Notes under the pieces: model-generated | The model's database searches: none | What the model was told of the DNA's origin: nothing | The model's input: the letters and a program-made list of their open reading frames with translations, nothing else | Shown: in pieces, positions 20,191-28,363 of the stretch | How the letters are laid out: every line of letters begins with the position of its first letter | Position numbering within the stretch: position 1 is the stretch's first letter | From: an uncultured bacterium | Lineage (GTDB): Bacteria > Margulisbacteria > WOR-1 > XYC2-FULL-46-14 > WPAF01 | Direction: 5' to 3' | DNA length: 41,430 nt | Assembly (NCBI GenBank): GCA_903930225.1 | Contig: CAIYXV010000089.1 | Location: 1-41,430, forward strand | Position numbers and translations under genes: made by a program

Positions 20191-20866
20191 CCGGACGGAC
20201 CTTTTTCTGCGCCGTCTTGCCGGCCAGCTCCCGGATCGCGTCCTTCGCGATCCAGCGGGCGGAGATCGAATCTATATTTGATATTTCGCGCGCGACATCA
20301 AGCGCGAGCTTGTTCAGAGCCAGATTTCGCTTGCCGATTTGCCGTAATGCCCAGTTGACCGCTTTTTTTACGAAATTCCTTTCATCGGTTGCCTGCCTTT
20401 TTATCAGGGGAAAGAACTGCGTGAAACGCTCGTCCGGCGCATTTTTATCGTGAACCGCCAGCGCCGCCATCATGACGAAGCCGGCTCTTTTTACGTATTC
20501 CCTCCGGTCGTGCGGCCATTTAAGCGCCATCTCATACGCGTAGGTGGTCCGGTCTAACAGGTTGCTTATTACCTGGTCGCAGATGTCCCAGGAATCAAAA
20601 CCGGTTACCCATTGGTTGATCTCCCGGCGCGTGATCAGGGTCGGGTCGGCGATAAAACCCGCCAGCAGGCGGGCTTCGTGGATCCCCGAATCCCACAGCT
20701 TAAGGGCGAGCGGATGGTTCATGCCGATCCGTTTCGCCATCTGACGCAGGAGGGGAATGCTTACTCCCAGCGTCCCTTTCGGGCTAATGCCGAACCGGGC
20801 CATGCCGACGGCATTCTTGCGGTTGGCGCGCGCTTTTAATTCCGTGATCACGTCTTTGTAGTTCAT
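20171..20866 (-). CDS. DNA alkylation repair protein, AlkD-like
   Basis: 231 aa built of HEAT-like helical repeats. FGISPKGTLGVSIPLLRQMAK near the N-terminus and ALKLWDSGIHEARLLAGFIADP match the AlkD family, as do FDSWDICDQV and the NFVKKAVNWALRQIGKRN segment. AlkD removes positively charged alkylated bases such as 3- and 7-alkylpurines. The start ATG lies 8 nt after a TAAAAT box, consistent with a leaderless mRNA. It is divergent from the permease gene. Confidence 0.88.
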   Translation of the reverse strand: MNYKDVITELKARANRKNAVGMARFGISPKGTLGVSIPLLRQMAKRIGMNHPLALKLWDSGIHEARLLAGFIADPTLITRREINQWVTGFDSWDICDQVISNLLDRTTYAYEMALKWPHDRREYVKRAGFVMMAALAVHDKNAPDERFTQFFPLIKRQATDERNFVKKAVNWALRQIGKRNLALNKLALDVAREISNIDSISARWIAKDAIRELAGKTAQKKVRPATAASD

Positions 20867-20874
20867 ATAATAAT

Positions 20875-20880
20875 ATTTTA
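20875..20880 (-). promoter_or_regulatory. Putative -10 box of the alkD-like gene
   Basis: TAAAAT on the minus strand, 8 nt before ATG 20866. No convincing -35 or extended motif. Confidence 0.45.
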
Positions 20881-20898
20881 CCCTAAAAAAGGATTTTT

Positions 20899-20907
20899 TG
20901 ATATAAT
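20899..20907 (+). promoter_or_regulatory. Extended -10 promoter of the amino-acid permease
   Basis: TGA-TATAAT ends 8 nt before ATG 20916, with no ribosome site between. A transcript with a 0-2 nt leader is expected. Confidence 0.7.
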
Positions 20908-20915
20908 ATTACACC

Positions 20916-22919
20916 ATGAGCGATCCCAACCGTCCTTCGATCATAACCCGGATCAAGAATATATTCTTCGGGGAAGCGCGGAACGTGTACGACCGGTCCG
21001 TTTTTCACGGCCTGTCGCTGGTCTCTTTTTTCGCGTGGGTGGGTCTTGGCGCCGATGGATTGTCATCTTCCTGTTACGGGCCGCAGGAAGCCTGGATCGC
21101 TCTGGGCCAGCATCATTACCTTGGCATCCTGATCGCTCTGGCTACCGCGCTTACGGTCTTTATCATTGCCGAAAGTTATTCGCAGATAATCGAGCTTTTC
21201 CCGCAGGGAGGCGGCGGCTATGTTGTCGCCAGCCGGCTTCTTTCTCCAGGCCTGGGAATGCTTTCCGGCTGCGCGTTGCTTATCGATTATATATTGACGA
21301 TCACGGTCTCGATCGCCAGCGGCGCCGACGCGATCTTCAGTTTTCTCCCGCCGGAATATCTGCAATATAAATTGATCGCCGCGGTCGCGGTGCTTTTGGT
21401 CCTGATCTGGCTTAATATGAGGGGGACCAAAGAATCGGTGATGCCGCTTGTGCCCATATTTTTGACTTTTGTCATCACTCACGCATTCATTATAATCGTC
21501 GCCCTGGTTGATAATTATCTTCAATTGCCGCTGGTAGTCCACGCGACCGCGGGGGAGATATCGAGGACTACTTCCGAGTTGGGATTAGTTGGCATGCTGT
21601 TATTGCTTGTAAGGGCATATAGTATGGGAGCCGGAACTTATACCGGTATCGAAGCGGTAAGCAACGGCATGCCGATCTTAAGAGAGCCGAAGGTTAAAAC
21701 GGCCAAAAGGACCATGAAGTATATGGCGGTATCGCTGGCCGCGGTAGTGCTGGGCCTGATGTTCGCCTACGTGTTTTACAACATCGAGCCGCAGGCGGGA
21801 AAGACCATGAACGCGCTTCTCTTCGAAAGGATCGCGGGAAATTGGGGAGGCGCGGGTTATTTGTTGATCCTGGTATCGCTAATTTCTGAAGGAGCGATCC
21901 TGTTCGTCGCCGCCCAGACCGGATTCATCGGCGGGCCGCAGAACCTGTCGAACATGGCGATGGACCGCTGGATGCCAAAGAGCTTTGCGATACTTTCAGA
22001 CCGCCTGGTGACGTCTTCGGGCGTGATCCTAATGGGGGTGGCGGCGCTGATATTGATGGTCGCGACGCAGGGATCGGTCACTTTCCTTGTGGTGCTGTAC
22101 AGCATTAACGTTTTTATAACTTTCCTCCTTTCCCAGTCCGGAATGGTCAGGCACTGGTGGGGCGAACGAAAGAAGGGCCTCGGCTGGATAAGAAAGATAT
22201 TGATCAACGGAGTAGGGCTTGTCCTTACCATTTTTATCCTGGTGCTGATGATATTCGTCAAGTTCAACGAAGGCGGCTGGATCACGCTGGGGATCACGGG
22301 CGGGCTGGTGCTGTTCTCTTATCTTATCAAGCGGACCTACGAAAGGGGAGATAAAACGATCGAAAAGCTCGATACGCTGGTCGCCAAAGCGGAATCCGGA
22401 CCGCTCGACCTTTTTGCGGTAAATGAATCCTATGCCGGAGGGGAAGTGACATTTGAACCGCGCAACCGGACCGCGATCTTTATCGTTAAGGATTTTAACG
22501 GGGTGGGGGTCAAGACCATCGCCAATGTTATGGGCTCTTTCAATAACGTGTTCAAGAACTTTGTCTTTGTCCAGGCCGGTTTGCTCAATGCCGGCATTTT
22601 CAGGGAAACGGAAGAGATGAAGAAGATCGAATCAAAAGTCGACGCCGAGCTTGACCGCTACATCGCGTTCATGAACCGCTACGGCTATTTTGCCAAGGGT
22701 TACTCAATTACCGGCATCGACGTGGTCGCTGAGCTTGAAGAAGAGATCAAGCAGATCAACCTGCATTTTCCGGGCGCGGTGATCTTTGGCGGCCAGGTGG
22801 TGTTCCCTGATGACAACTGGCTCTCCCGCCTGCTTCATAACTATACGCTTTTCTCGATCCAGAGGCGGCTTTACAACCAGGGAACCCCGGTCTATATCGT
22901 GCCGATTAGGATCGAGTAA
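20916..22919 (+). CDS. APC-superfamily amino-acid permease
   Basis: 667 aa. Residues about 30-480 contain roughly twelve membrane segments. GLGADGLSSSCYGPQEAW (about 42-60) corresponds to the unwound first helix of APC transporters, and SMGAGTYTGIEAVSNGMPIL lies in helix 6. The C-terminal roughly 180 residues are soluble and rich in acidic residues. It probably imports amino acids or other small cations with a co-ion; the substrate is not clear. Large bacterial homologues with such tails are common but poorly studied. It overlaps the convergent C_GCAxxG_C_C gene by 14 bp. Confidence 0.85.
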   Translation: MSDPNRPSIITRIKNIFFGEARNVYDRSVFHGLSLVSFFAWVGLGADGLSSSCYGPQEAWIALGQHHYLGILIALATALTVFIIAESYSQIIELFPQGGGGYVVASRLLSPGLGMLSGCALLIDYILTITVSIASGADAIFSFLPPEYLQYKLIAAVAVLLVLIWLNMRGTKESVMPLVPIFLTFVITHAFIIIVALVDNYLQLPLVVHATAGEISRTTSELGLVGMLLLLVRAYSMGAGTYTGIEAVSNGMPILREPKVKTAKRTMKYMAVSLAAVVLGLMFAYVFYNIEPQAGKTMNALLFERIAGNWGGAGYLLILVSLISEGAILFVAAQTGFIGGPQNLSNMAMDRWMPKSFAILSDRLVTSSGVILMGVAALILMVATQGSVTFLVVLYSINVFITFLLSQSGMVRHWWGERKKGLGWIRKILINGVGLVLTIFILVLMIFVKFNEGGWITLGITGGLVLFSYLIKRTYERGDKTIEKLDTLVAKAESGPLDLFAVNESYAGGEVTFEPRNRTAIFIVKDFNGVGVKTIANVMGSFNNVFKNFVFVQAGLLNAGIFRETEEMKKIESKVDAELDRYIAFMNRYGYFAKGYSITGIDVVAELEEEIKQINLHFPGAVIFGGQVVFPDDNWLSRLLHNYTLFSIQRRLYNQGTPVYIVPIRIE

Positions 22920-23253
22920 GGAATTCCTCCGCCTGTTCTACGCACCCCAGGCAGGAAAGCGTCCTTAATCTCCTGATCTCCGCGCATTTTAACGAACCGG
23001 CCTTATGGCCAAAAAATTCCTCGAATTCCTTGAGCTTTTCGGGGTGATGTATTTCGAGGATGTGCCTGGCCGCGGCATAGGCTCCGCACACTCCTCCCGG
23101 CGCTCCGCCGCTGCCGTGCGATGCGTATTCCATGACCTTTTCCGGTCTGATGCCGAACCTTTCCCGGAACGCTTCCAGCACCGCCTGCGCGCAGTTGAGC
23201 CTCTTCGATCCTTCCCGCCCCAGATAGTGGCTTTTCGCTTTTTCTTTTGACAT
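22906..23253 (-). CDS. C_GCAxxG_C_C family protein
   Basis: 115 aa. The cysteine pattern of this redox-associated family is visible: LNCAQAVLEAF, GVCGAYAAARHIL, AGSLKCAEIRRL and LSCLGCVEQAEEFL. Members are small proteins, often near redox genes in anaerobes, presumed to hold a metal or undergo disulfide chemistry. The function is not established. An extended -10 TGATATAAT ends 6 nt before the ATG, so its mRNA should be leaderless. It is divergent from thioredoxin. Confidence 0.8.
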   Translation of the reverse strand: MSKEKAKSHYLGREGSKRLNCAQAVLEAFRERFGIRPEKVMEYASHGSGGAPGGVCGAYAAARHILEIHHPEKLKEFEEFFGHKAGSLKCAEIRRLRTLSCLGCVEQAEEFLTRS

Positions 23254-23259
23254 AATGGT

Positions 23260-23268
23260 ATTATATCA
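23260..23268 (-). promoter_or_regulatory. Extended -10 promoter of the C_GCAxxG_C_C gene
   Basis: TGA-TATAAT on the minus strand, ending 6 nt before ATG 23253. Confidence 0.7.
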
Positions 23269-23327
23269 ATATATTGCAGATATACGATCTGGCGAAACGG
23301 ATCGTTAATATGTTATAGGAGGTTTAA

Positions 23328-23645
23328 ATGCTTAAAGAAATATCGGATGACGAGTTTATGGCCGAAGTGGAGCAGGATAAAGGCACGGTATTCGTCGATT
23401 TCTGGGCGCCCTGGTGCGGGCCGTGCGTCATGATGGGCCCGGTGTATGAAAAAATGGCCCAAAAATATCCCGGTATCAAATTCTGCAAGGTCAATACCGT
23501 AGAAAATATGGAAAAAGCATCGGAGCTGGGGGTAAGCGGCATACCGTGCATAATCGTCTTTAAAGAGGGGAAAGAGATCGACCGGCTGGTCGGGTTCAGG
23601 GATGAAAACGCGTTCGAAGCGGAGGTTAAAAAATATGCAAAGTAA
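23328..23645 (+). CDS. trxA: Thioredoxin
   Basis: 105 aa with the active site WAPWC30GPC33 and the cis-proline segment VSGIPCIIVFKEG. The cysteine after that proline (C) is uncommon in TrxA. General cytosolic disulfide reductase; the reductase is probably the TrxB-like protein at 25761 or the FTR. A perfect AGGAGG lies 6 nt before ATG. First gene of an operon with the membrane thioredoxin and CcdA-like genes. Confidence 0.93.
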   Translation: MLKEISDDEFMAEVEQDKGTVFVDFWAPWCGPCVMMGPVYEKMAQKYPGIKFCKVNTVENMEKASELGVSGIPCIIVFKEGKEIDRLVGFRDENAFEAEVKKYAK

Positions 23646-24084
23646 AGAAAACACTATCGTTAAACGGTCCGTTCTACTACTGGTCGGTTTTATGGTTTTT
23701 TCTCTGGCCGCGATCATATTGAACGGAGCCGAAGCCAAAACGATCAAAAAGCCGGCAGTGATATCGACCAAAGACATAACCGAATATGACGCCGCGCTAA
23801 AGACGGGCTTGCCGGTCGTGGTTAAGCTGGGGGCGGACTGGTGCCCTCCCTGCCGCATGATGAAGCCGATCATAGCCGAACTAAAAAATGAGCAGAACGG
23901 CCGGATCGTGTTCCTCGATCTTGACATCGAGAAGAACGAAAAGCTCGCGAAAAAATTCAGGGTCACCCTTATGCCGACCATTGTATTCATCAACCGGAGC
24001 GGCAAAGCTGTCGGCAAGGACGTCGGTTTCATGTCAAAGAAGGATATCTTAAAAAGAGTGAAGGAGCTGGAACTTTCCAAATGA
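23635..24084 (+). CDS. Membrane-anchored thioredoxin-like protein
   Basis: 149 aa from ATG 23635, supported by GGAGG at 23621-23625; the in-frame ATG at 23602 is deep inside trxA. There is an N-terminal anchor or signal (about 11-30), then a thioredoxin fold with GADWC70PPC73RMMKP and cis-proline LMPTIVFIN. It is expected on the outer face of the inner membrane, exchanging electrons with the CcdA-like protein encoded next (4-bp overlap). Its start overlaps the trxA end by 11 bp. Confidence 0.88.
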   Translation: MQSKENTIVKRSVLLLVGFMVFSLAAIILNGAEAKTIKKPAVISTKDITEYDAALKTGLPVVVKLGADWCPPCRMMKPIIAELKNEQNGRIVFLDLDIEKNEKLAKKFRVTLMPTIVFINRSGKAVGKDVGFMSKKDILKRVKELELSK

Positions 24085-24740
24085 ATTTAGCCGATCCCAT
24101 GTTCGCATACCCTGCGGTATTTATTGCCGGGCTGGTCGCGTCCGGCAGCCCCTGCGTCCTGGTCCTGATCCCTCTGATCATCGGGTACGTGGGCGGCTAC
24201 GCGGAAGGGGACGTTAAACGCTCTGCCCTTTACGCGCTGGTGTTCTCGATCGGTCTGGCGATCACCTTTACCCTGCTCGGGGCGCTGGCTGCCATAACCG
24301 GCACTTTGCTGGGCAATATCGGCGGCTTCTGGAAATATCTGCTTTCCGCGGTCCTGATAATAATGGGACTGCAAATGACGGGAACGGTCAAATTGAACAT
24401 TCCGCAAGCCGCTCTGCCCCGGATCGGGCAAAAAGGACTGCTGGGAGCGTTGCTTTTGGGATTGCTTTTCGGCGTGGTTTCTTCCCCCCGCGCGACCCCG
24501 GTGCTGGCGGTTTTACTCACGTATGTCGCTTCCCGGCGGGATTTCGCCTACGGAGTTTCCCTGCTGTTCGTTTACGCGCTCGCGCACACCGCGCTAATCT
24601 TTGTGCTGGGGATCTCGACCGGTGTGGCCGAAGCGGTATTGAAGTCAAAACACGTCCAAAATTTATCGGCGCTGTCGCATAAACTAAGCGGAGTTCTGTT
24701 CGTCCTGCTGGGTATATTCATTTTGTGGTATTTTAATTAA
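24081..24740 (+). CDS. CcdA-like membrane thiol transporter lacking the second cysteine
   Basis: 219 aa, about six membrane segments. CcdA/DsbD proteins carry electrons from cytosolic thioredoxin across the membrane using two cysteines, one in each half. The first is present (ASGSPC25VLVLIPL). The matching site in the second half, normally SPCATPVL, reads SPRATPVL: residue 137 is Arg, codon CGC at 24489-24491, one base from TGC. The rest of the fold looks intact and the gene neighbours (two thioredoxins, TrxR-like) are those expected. Either the protein works differently, it is newly inactive, or this base is a sequencing error. Confidence 0.82.
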   Translation: MNLADPMFAYPAVFIAGLVASGSPCVLVLIPLIIGYVGGYAEGDVKRSALYALVFSIGLAITFTLLGALAAITGTLLGNIGGFWKYLLSAVLIIMGLQMTGTVKLNIPQAALPRIGQKGLLGALLLGLLFGVVSSPRATPVLAVLLTYVASRRDFAYGVSLLFVYALAHTALIFVLGISTGVAEAVLKSKHVQNLSALSHKLSGVLFVLLGIFILWYFN

Positions 24741-24747
24741 AGATGGA

Positions 24748-24775
24748 TTGAATTTATCCTATGGAGTAGTAGAAT
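24748..24775 (+). promoter_or_regulatory. Possible promoter of the Met-rich membrane gene
   Basis: TTGAAT, a 16-nt spacer and TAGAAT (24770-24775), giving a leader of about 60 nt before ATG 24844. Unlike most promoters here it would make a leadered mRNA. Confidence 0.45.
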
Positions 24776-24843
24776 TGTCCGGTGGGGGGTGATCGCAAGA
24801 TAAGCAACCTTTCCGGTCCGGTTAAATTCAAGGAGGCAAAAAC

Positions 24844-25200
24844 ATGATGATGGGAGGAATGGGCTACGGTATCATTTGGGCTTCGATCCTGGCGACCGCG
24901 CTGCTTCTGGGATACGCGTATATCATCTGGATCCTGGCGGATAAAGCGGCGGGAGGATGGAAACTTACCGGGCAGATACTCGCGGGCGTGATCGCGGTGA
25001 TCGCCGTGATCATGTTCGTCTACTGCGGCGTGTACGGGCCAATGAGAATGAAGGAGATGTCGGGCGGAAGCTGCGGGATGGCGGGACCGGGAATGGGCAT
25101 GATGACCCCTGAAAAAAAGATGATGATGGAAAAAATGCATAAGGGAATGCCGGGCATGATGAAAAAAGCGCCGGAAGGAACGGAGAAAGGCAAAAAGTAG
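24844..25200 (+). CDS. Small methionine-rich membrane protein
   Basis: 118 aa with two membrane segments (about 8-30 and 43-65) and a tail with many Met-Gly and Met-Lys pairs (GMAGPGMGMM, KKMMMEKMHKGMPGMMKK). Methionine clusters often bind Cu(I), so a copper or other soft-metal role is possible. I do not recognise the family. The AGGAGG site is 8 nt before the ATG. It is followed by a terminator and then the ferritin-like gene. Confidence 0.65.
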   Translation: MMMGGMGYGIIWASILATALLLGYAYIIWILADKAAGGWKLTGQILAGVIAVIAVIMFVYCGVYGPMRMKEMSGGSCGMAGPGMGMMTPEKKMMMEKMHKGMPGMMKKAPEGTEKGKK

Positions 25201-25213
25201 AACGACGGATCAG

Positions 25214-25251
25214 GCGGCCAGTCGGACCCGGTTTGACTGGCCGCTTTTTTT
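25214..25251 (+). terminator. Rho-independent terminator or attenuator
   Basis: A perfect 10-bp stem, GCGGCCAGTC with GACTGGCCGC, an 11-nt loop and seven T. The T-run merges directly into the TAAGGAG ribosome site of the ferritin-like gene, so that gene is reached only by read-through or by a promoter overlapping the stem. Confidence 0.88.
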
Positions 25252-25264
25252 AAGGAGAATGATA

Positions 25265-25768
25265 ATGAAAGATATATCTGTTGCTTTAAAGACCGCGCTT
25301 ACAATGGAAAAAGAAGGATACGCGCTCTATATGTCTGCGGCCAAAAAGACCGCGAACAAGTTCGGGAAGATCACCCTGGAAGCGATTGCCGTAAAAGAAC
25401 TTGACCATATAAAAGCGATCGAAAACTATTCAAAAGACAAGAACTTGGCAGTAAAGCTTATCCATCCCATGCGGAAAGAAGATTACCTCCGCCCGATAAT
25501 GAACGCGATCAAAGATCAGCTTGATGCCGTGCCGCCCAAAGACCTCGAATTGGAGAAAGCCTATAAAATAGCGATGGGACTTGAACAGAGGTCCTTTGAT
25601 CTCTATAAAAGCCTGGCCGCCGGAGCGGAAGATGCAATAGTTGGGAAATTTTTTGAATTCCTGATGGGGGAAGAGAACATCCATTACGAGATCCTTCAGG
25701 AGACCCTGCAATACCTGACCAAGACCGGCGATTGGTACCGGGAGCAGGAAAAATGGAACGTTGACTGA
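25265..25768 (+). CDS. Ferritin-like diiron protein, rubrerythrin type without rubredoxin
   Basis: 167 aa from ATG 25265; the ATG at 25259 is too close to the AAGGAG site. A four-helix pattern carries two ExxH motifs, KELDHIKAIE and GEENIHYEIL, and extra glutamates (LTMEKEGYALY, LEQRSFDLYKS) for a diiron site. Rubrerythrin-like proteins reduce peroxide or store iron. The C-terminal rubredoxin domain of classical rubrerythrin is missing. Immediately downstream is the TrxB-like gene (overlapping), which may serve as electron donor, possibly through thioredoxin. Confidence 0.82.
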   Translation: MKDISVALKTALTMEKEGYALYMSAAKKTANKFGKITLEAIAVKELDHIKAIENYSKDKNLAVKLIHPMRKEDYLRPIMNAIKDQLDAVPPKDLELEKAYKIAMGLEQRSFDLYKSLAAGAEDAIVGKFFEFLMGEENIHYEILQETLQYLTKTGDWYREQEKWNVD

Positions 25769-26672
25769 AGTTAAGGACCTGATCATCATCGGCGCCGGGC
25801 CCGCCGGCATCACCGCCGCGGTCTATGCCGCGCGCAAGCGGCTGGATTTTTCGGTGATCACCTTTGATATCGGCGGGCAGGCGGCCTGGTCGGGTAATAT
25901 TGAAAATTATACCGGATACCAGTTCATCACCGGGCCGGACCTGGTGGCAAAATTCCGGGAGCATCTTGATAAATACAGCTTTGAATTAAAAGAAAACGTT
26001 GAAGTAACGGGAATAGAAAAAGCGGAAAAGGCTTTCATAATTAGAACCTCGTCGATCGGGGATATTAGCGCAAGAACGGTCATTGTCGCTTCCGGTAAAA
26101 GGCCCAAACTCCTTAACGCTTCGGGAGAAAAAGAGTTCAAGAACAAAGGGGTGACTTATTGCGCTACTTGCGACGGCCCTCTCTTTGCCCGCAAAGATGT
26201 CGCCATCATTGGCGGGGGGAATTCAGCGCTTGACGCCGCGTTGCAAATGATGAAGATCGCATCGAAAGTTTATATAATAAATAATCTCGAAAAACTTTCA
26301 GGCGACGCGGTGATGCAGGAAAAAGTAAGATCGTCCCCCCTGGTAGAGGTGCTGAACCTTTCGAGAGTGACCGCAATTGCCGGGGACAAGTTCGTCAGCG
26401 AGATCAAAATTGAGACGGAAGGGAAAACCAGTACCATACCGGTCCAGGGAGTGTTTGTTGAGGTCGGACTGGTCCCGAATTCCGGCATGATCGATTTTAT
26501 CAAAAAGAATGTTTTTGGCGAGATCGTAGTGAACTGCGCGGCGGAAACTTCTTATCCCGGGATATTTGCGGCCGGGGATGTGACCGATGTCCCGGGAAAG
26601 CAGATAATAATTGCCGCCGGGGACGGCGCCAAGGCGGCGATGTCCGCTTCCCGTTATCTATCAACGCATTAA
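25761..26672 (+). CDS. Thioredoxin-reductase-like flavoprotein of AhpF type
   Basis: 303 aa from TTG 25761, overlapping the previous gene by 8 bp. The FAD motif is GAGPAG (11-16), the redox centre CATC (134-137) in VTYCATCDGPLF, and the second nucleotide fold GGGNSALDAALQM. The HRRxxxR motif that binds the NADPH 2'-phosphate in TrxB is absent; instead there is NNLEKLSGDAVMQEKVRSS, close to the AhpF pattern. That suggests NADH, or a non-pyridine donor such as ferredoxin. It likely reduces one of the nearby thioredoxins. Confidence 0.87.
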   Translation: MTEVKDLIIIGAGPAGITAAVYAARKRLDFSVITFDIGGQAAWSGNIENYTGYQFITGPDLVAKFREHLDKYSFELKENVEVTGIEKAEKAFIIRTSSIGDISARTVIVASGKRPKLLNASGEKEFKNKGVTYCATCDGPLFARKDVAIIGGGNSALDAALQMMKIASKVYIINNLEKLSGDAVMQEKVRSSPLVEVLNLSRVTAIAGDKFVSEIKIETEGKTSTIPVQGVFVEVGLVPNSGMIDFIKKNVFGEIVVNCAAETSYPGIFAAGDVTDVPGKQIIIAAGDGAKAAMSASRYLSTH

Positions 26673-26675
26673 AAC

Positions 26676-27596
26676 ATGACAGACGATCTGATAAAAGCGG
26701 ATAAACTGGTTAAGAAGTACGGCGATCTCACCGCCGTCGACGGCATCTCGTTCGCGATCGAGCCGGGGATCTGTTTTGGCTTTTTGGGGCCGAACGGCGC
26801 GGGCAAGACCACCACCGTTAAGATGATCCACTGCGTTTCTCCCGTAACCTCCGGAACGCTTACCGTGTTCGGCCTGCCGGCCAACGTCGATAACCGTAAG
26901 ATCAAGTCTATTACCGGCGTAATACCGCAGGAAAATTATTTGGACGAGGACTTAACGGTCGATCAGAACCTGCTCTTATTCGCCGACGTCTTTGGGATCA
27001 AAAAAGCGGAAGCAAAAAAACGGATCGCCGAACTGTTGTCTTTTGTCGAGCTTGAGAAAAAGGCCAATTCCAAGATCAACGCGCTTTCAACCGGAATGAA
27101 AAGAAGGTTGACCATCGCAAAAGCGCTCATCAATCAGCCAAAACTCATAATCGCGGACGAGCCTACTACCGGACTTGATCCTCAGGCCCGGCATTTAATT
27201 TGGCAAAGACTGCGGTCTGTTAAACGGCAGGGGACGACCATGGTGCTTACCACCCAATATATGGAAGAAGCGGAACAGCTCTGCGACCGGGTAGCGATAA
27301 TGTATGAAGGTAAAATACTAAAGGAAGGGACGCCGCCGGAACTGATAGCGGAATTGATCGGCAATGAAGTTATAGAGATACAAATACCGGCGGAAGAAGA
27401 TAAGCCGATCATAGAAAAGCTTTCCGGAAATGATTTTCAATTCGAACGGGTAGGGGACAGTTTATATCTTTATTGCCGGGACGGAAGAGCGGTAATTCAG
27501 AAAGTAATGGAGATGAACCTGCCCAGGGTCATCCACCGTCCGGCATCTCTCGAGGATGTTTTTCTCAAACTTACGGGAAGGAACCTTAAAGAATGA
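26676..27596 (+). CDS. ABC-2 exporter ATPase, NodI/DrrA-like
   Basis: 306 aa. Walker A GPNGAGKTT, signature LSTGMKRRL, Walker B KLIIADEPTTGLD, and the D-loop are all present. The C-terminal roughly 80 residues form the usual DrrA-type extension. It powers the membrane protein encoded next, with a 4-bp ATGA overlap. The pair resembles NodI-NodJ exporters of lipo-oligosaccharides and antibiotic exporters; the cargo cannot be inferred. Confidence 0.9.
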   Translation: MTDDLIKADKLVKKYGDLTAVDGISFAIEPGICFGFLGPNGAGKTTTVKMIHCVSPVTSGTLTVFGLPANVDNRKIKSITGVIPQENYLDEDLTVDQNLLLFADVFGIKKAEAKKRIAELLSFVELEKKANSKINALSTGMKRRLTIAKALINQPKLIIADEPTTGLDPQARHLIWQRLRSVKRQGTTMVLTTQYMEEAEQLCDRVAIMYEGKILKEGTPPELIAELIGNEVIEIQIPAEEDKPIIEKLSGNDFQFERVGDSLYLYCRDGRAVIQKVMEMNLPRVIHRPASLEDVFLKLTGRNLKE

Positions 27597-28363
27597 ACAA
27601 TCTTTCTTCGCGCGCATTATTTATCGTCAAAAGGAACATGTGGTCGTATAAGGATTTTGTCGTGCCGACCATTCTGGTCAGCCTGGGCGAACCTCTTTTT
27701 TACCTGGTGGCAATGGGATTGGGCTTGGGGGCTTATATGGGTGCGTTCGGCGGCAAGCCATATTTAAATTTTCTGGTCCCGGGCTTGATCACGACTTCGG
27801 CCATGCTTTCCTCCTCTTTTGAATGCTTATACGGAACATTTGTCCGGATGATCCATGAAAAAATGTTCGATGAATATCTGGCCACTCCGATCTCGGCTGA
27901 AGACATTGTGGCCGGAGAGATAATCTGGGCGGTATTTAGAGGGCTGATCAGCGGACTGCTGATGCTTTTTGTTTCGATGATCCTGGGGGTCTATCCGGCT
28001 TCGCTTTTTGGATATATTTTGATATTCGTTCTAATGGCGACGGTCAGTTTTCTCTTTTCCTCCCTTTCCATGATCGTGACATCTTTTGCGCCTAATTTTG
28101 ATTTTTTTAATTACTATACTGAATTATTCCTGACCCCGATGTTCTTCTTCGCGGGCGTATTTTTCCCGCTTGATAAAATGCCTTTCTTTTTTAAGCTGGC
28201 GACCCAGCTTCTGCCGCTTACCCATGCGGTGGCGATTTCCAGGGCGATCTATTCCGGTATCTACGCCCCGCTGCTGATCGTTAGATTCCTGATACTGCTG
28301 GCGGTAGGGATCGTTTGTTTTTTCCTGGCGCTGTATTTTATGAAACGGCGGCTGATAAAATGA
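27593..28363 (+). CDS. ABC-2 membrane permease, NodJ-like
   Basis: 256 aa, about six membrane segments. It resembles NodJ in LGLGAYMGAFGGKPYLNFLVPG and MIHEKMFDEYLATPISAEDI, the cytosolic coupling region. It is co-translated with the ATPase before it. It probably forms a dimer that exports a glycolipid, polysaccharide or drug. It ends directly against the stop of the convergent thioesterase gene, with no spacer. Confidence 0.87.
   Translation: MNNLSSRALFIVKRNMWSYKDFVVPTILVSLGEPLFYLVAMGLGLGAYMGAFGGKPYLNFLVPGLITTSAMLSSSFECLYGTFVRMIHEKMFDEYLATPISAEDIVAGEIIWAVFRGLISGLLMLFVSMILGVYPASLFGYILIFVLMATVSFLFSSLSMIVTSFAPNFDFFNYYTELFLTPMFFFAGVFFPLDKMPFFFKLATQLLPLTHAVAISRAIYSGIYAPLLIVRFLILLAVGIVCFFLALYFMKRRLIK

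Noticed and set aside
24776-24840. Possible riboswitch in the leader of the Met-rich gene
   Set aside because: About 60 nt with a short CCGG pairing, but no known riboswitch core could be matched.
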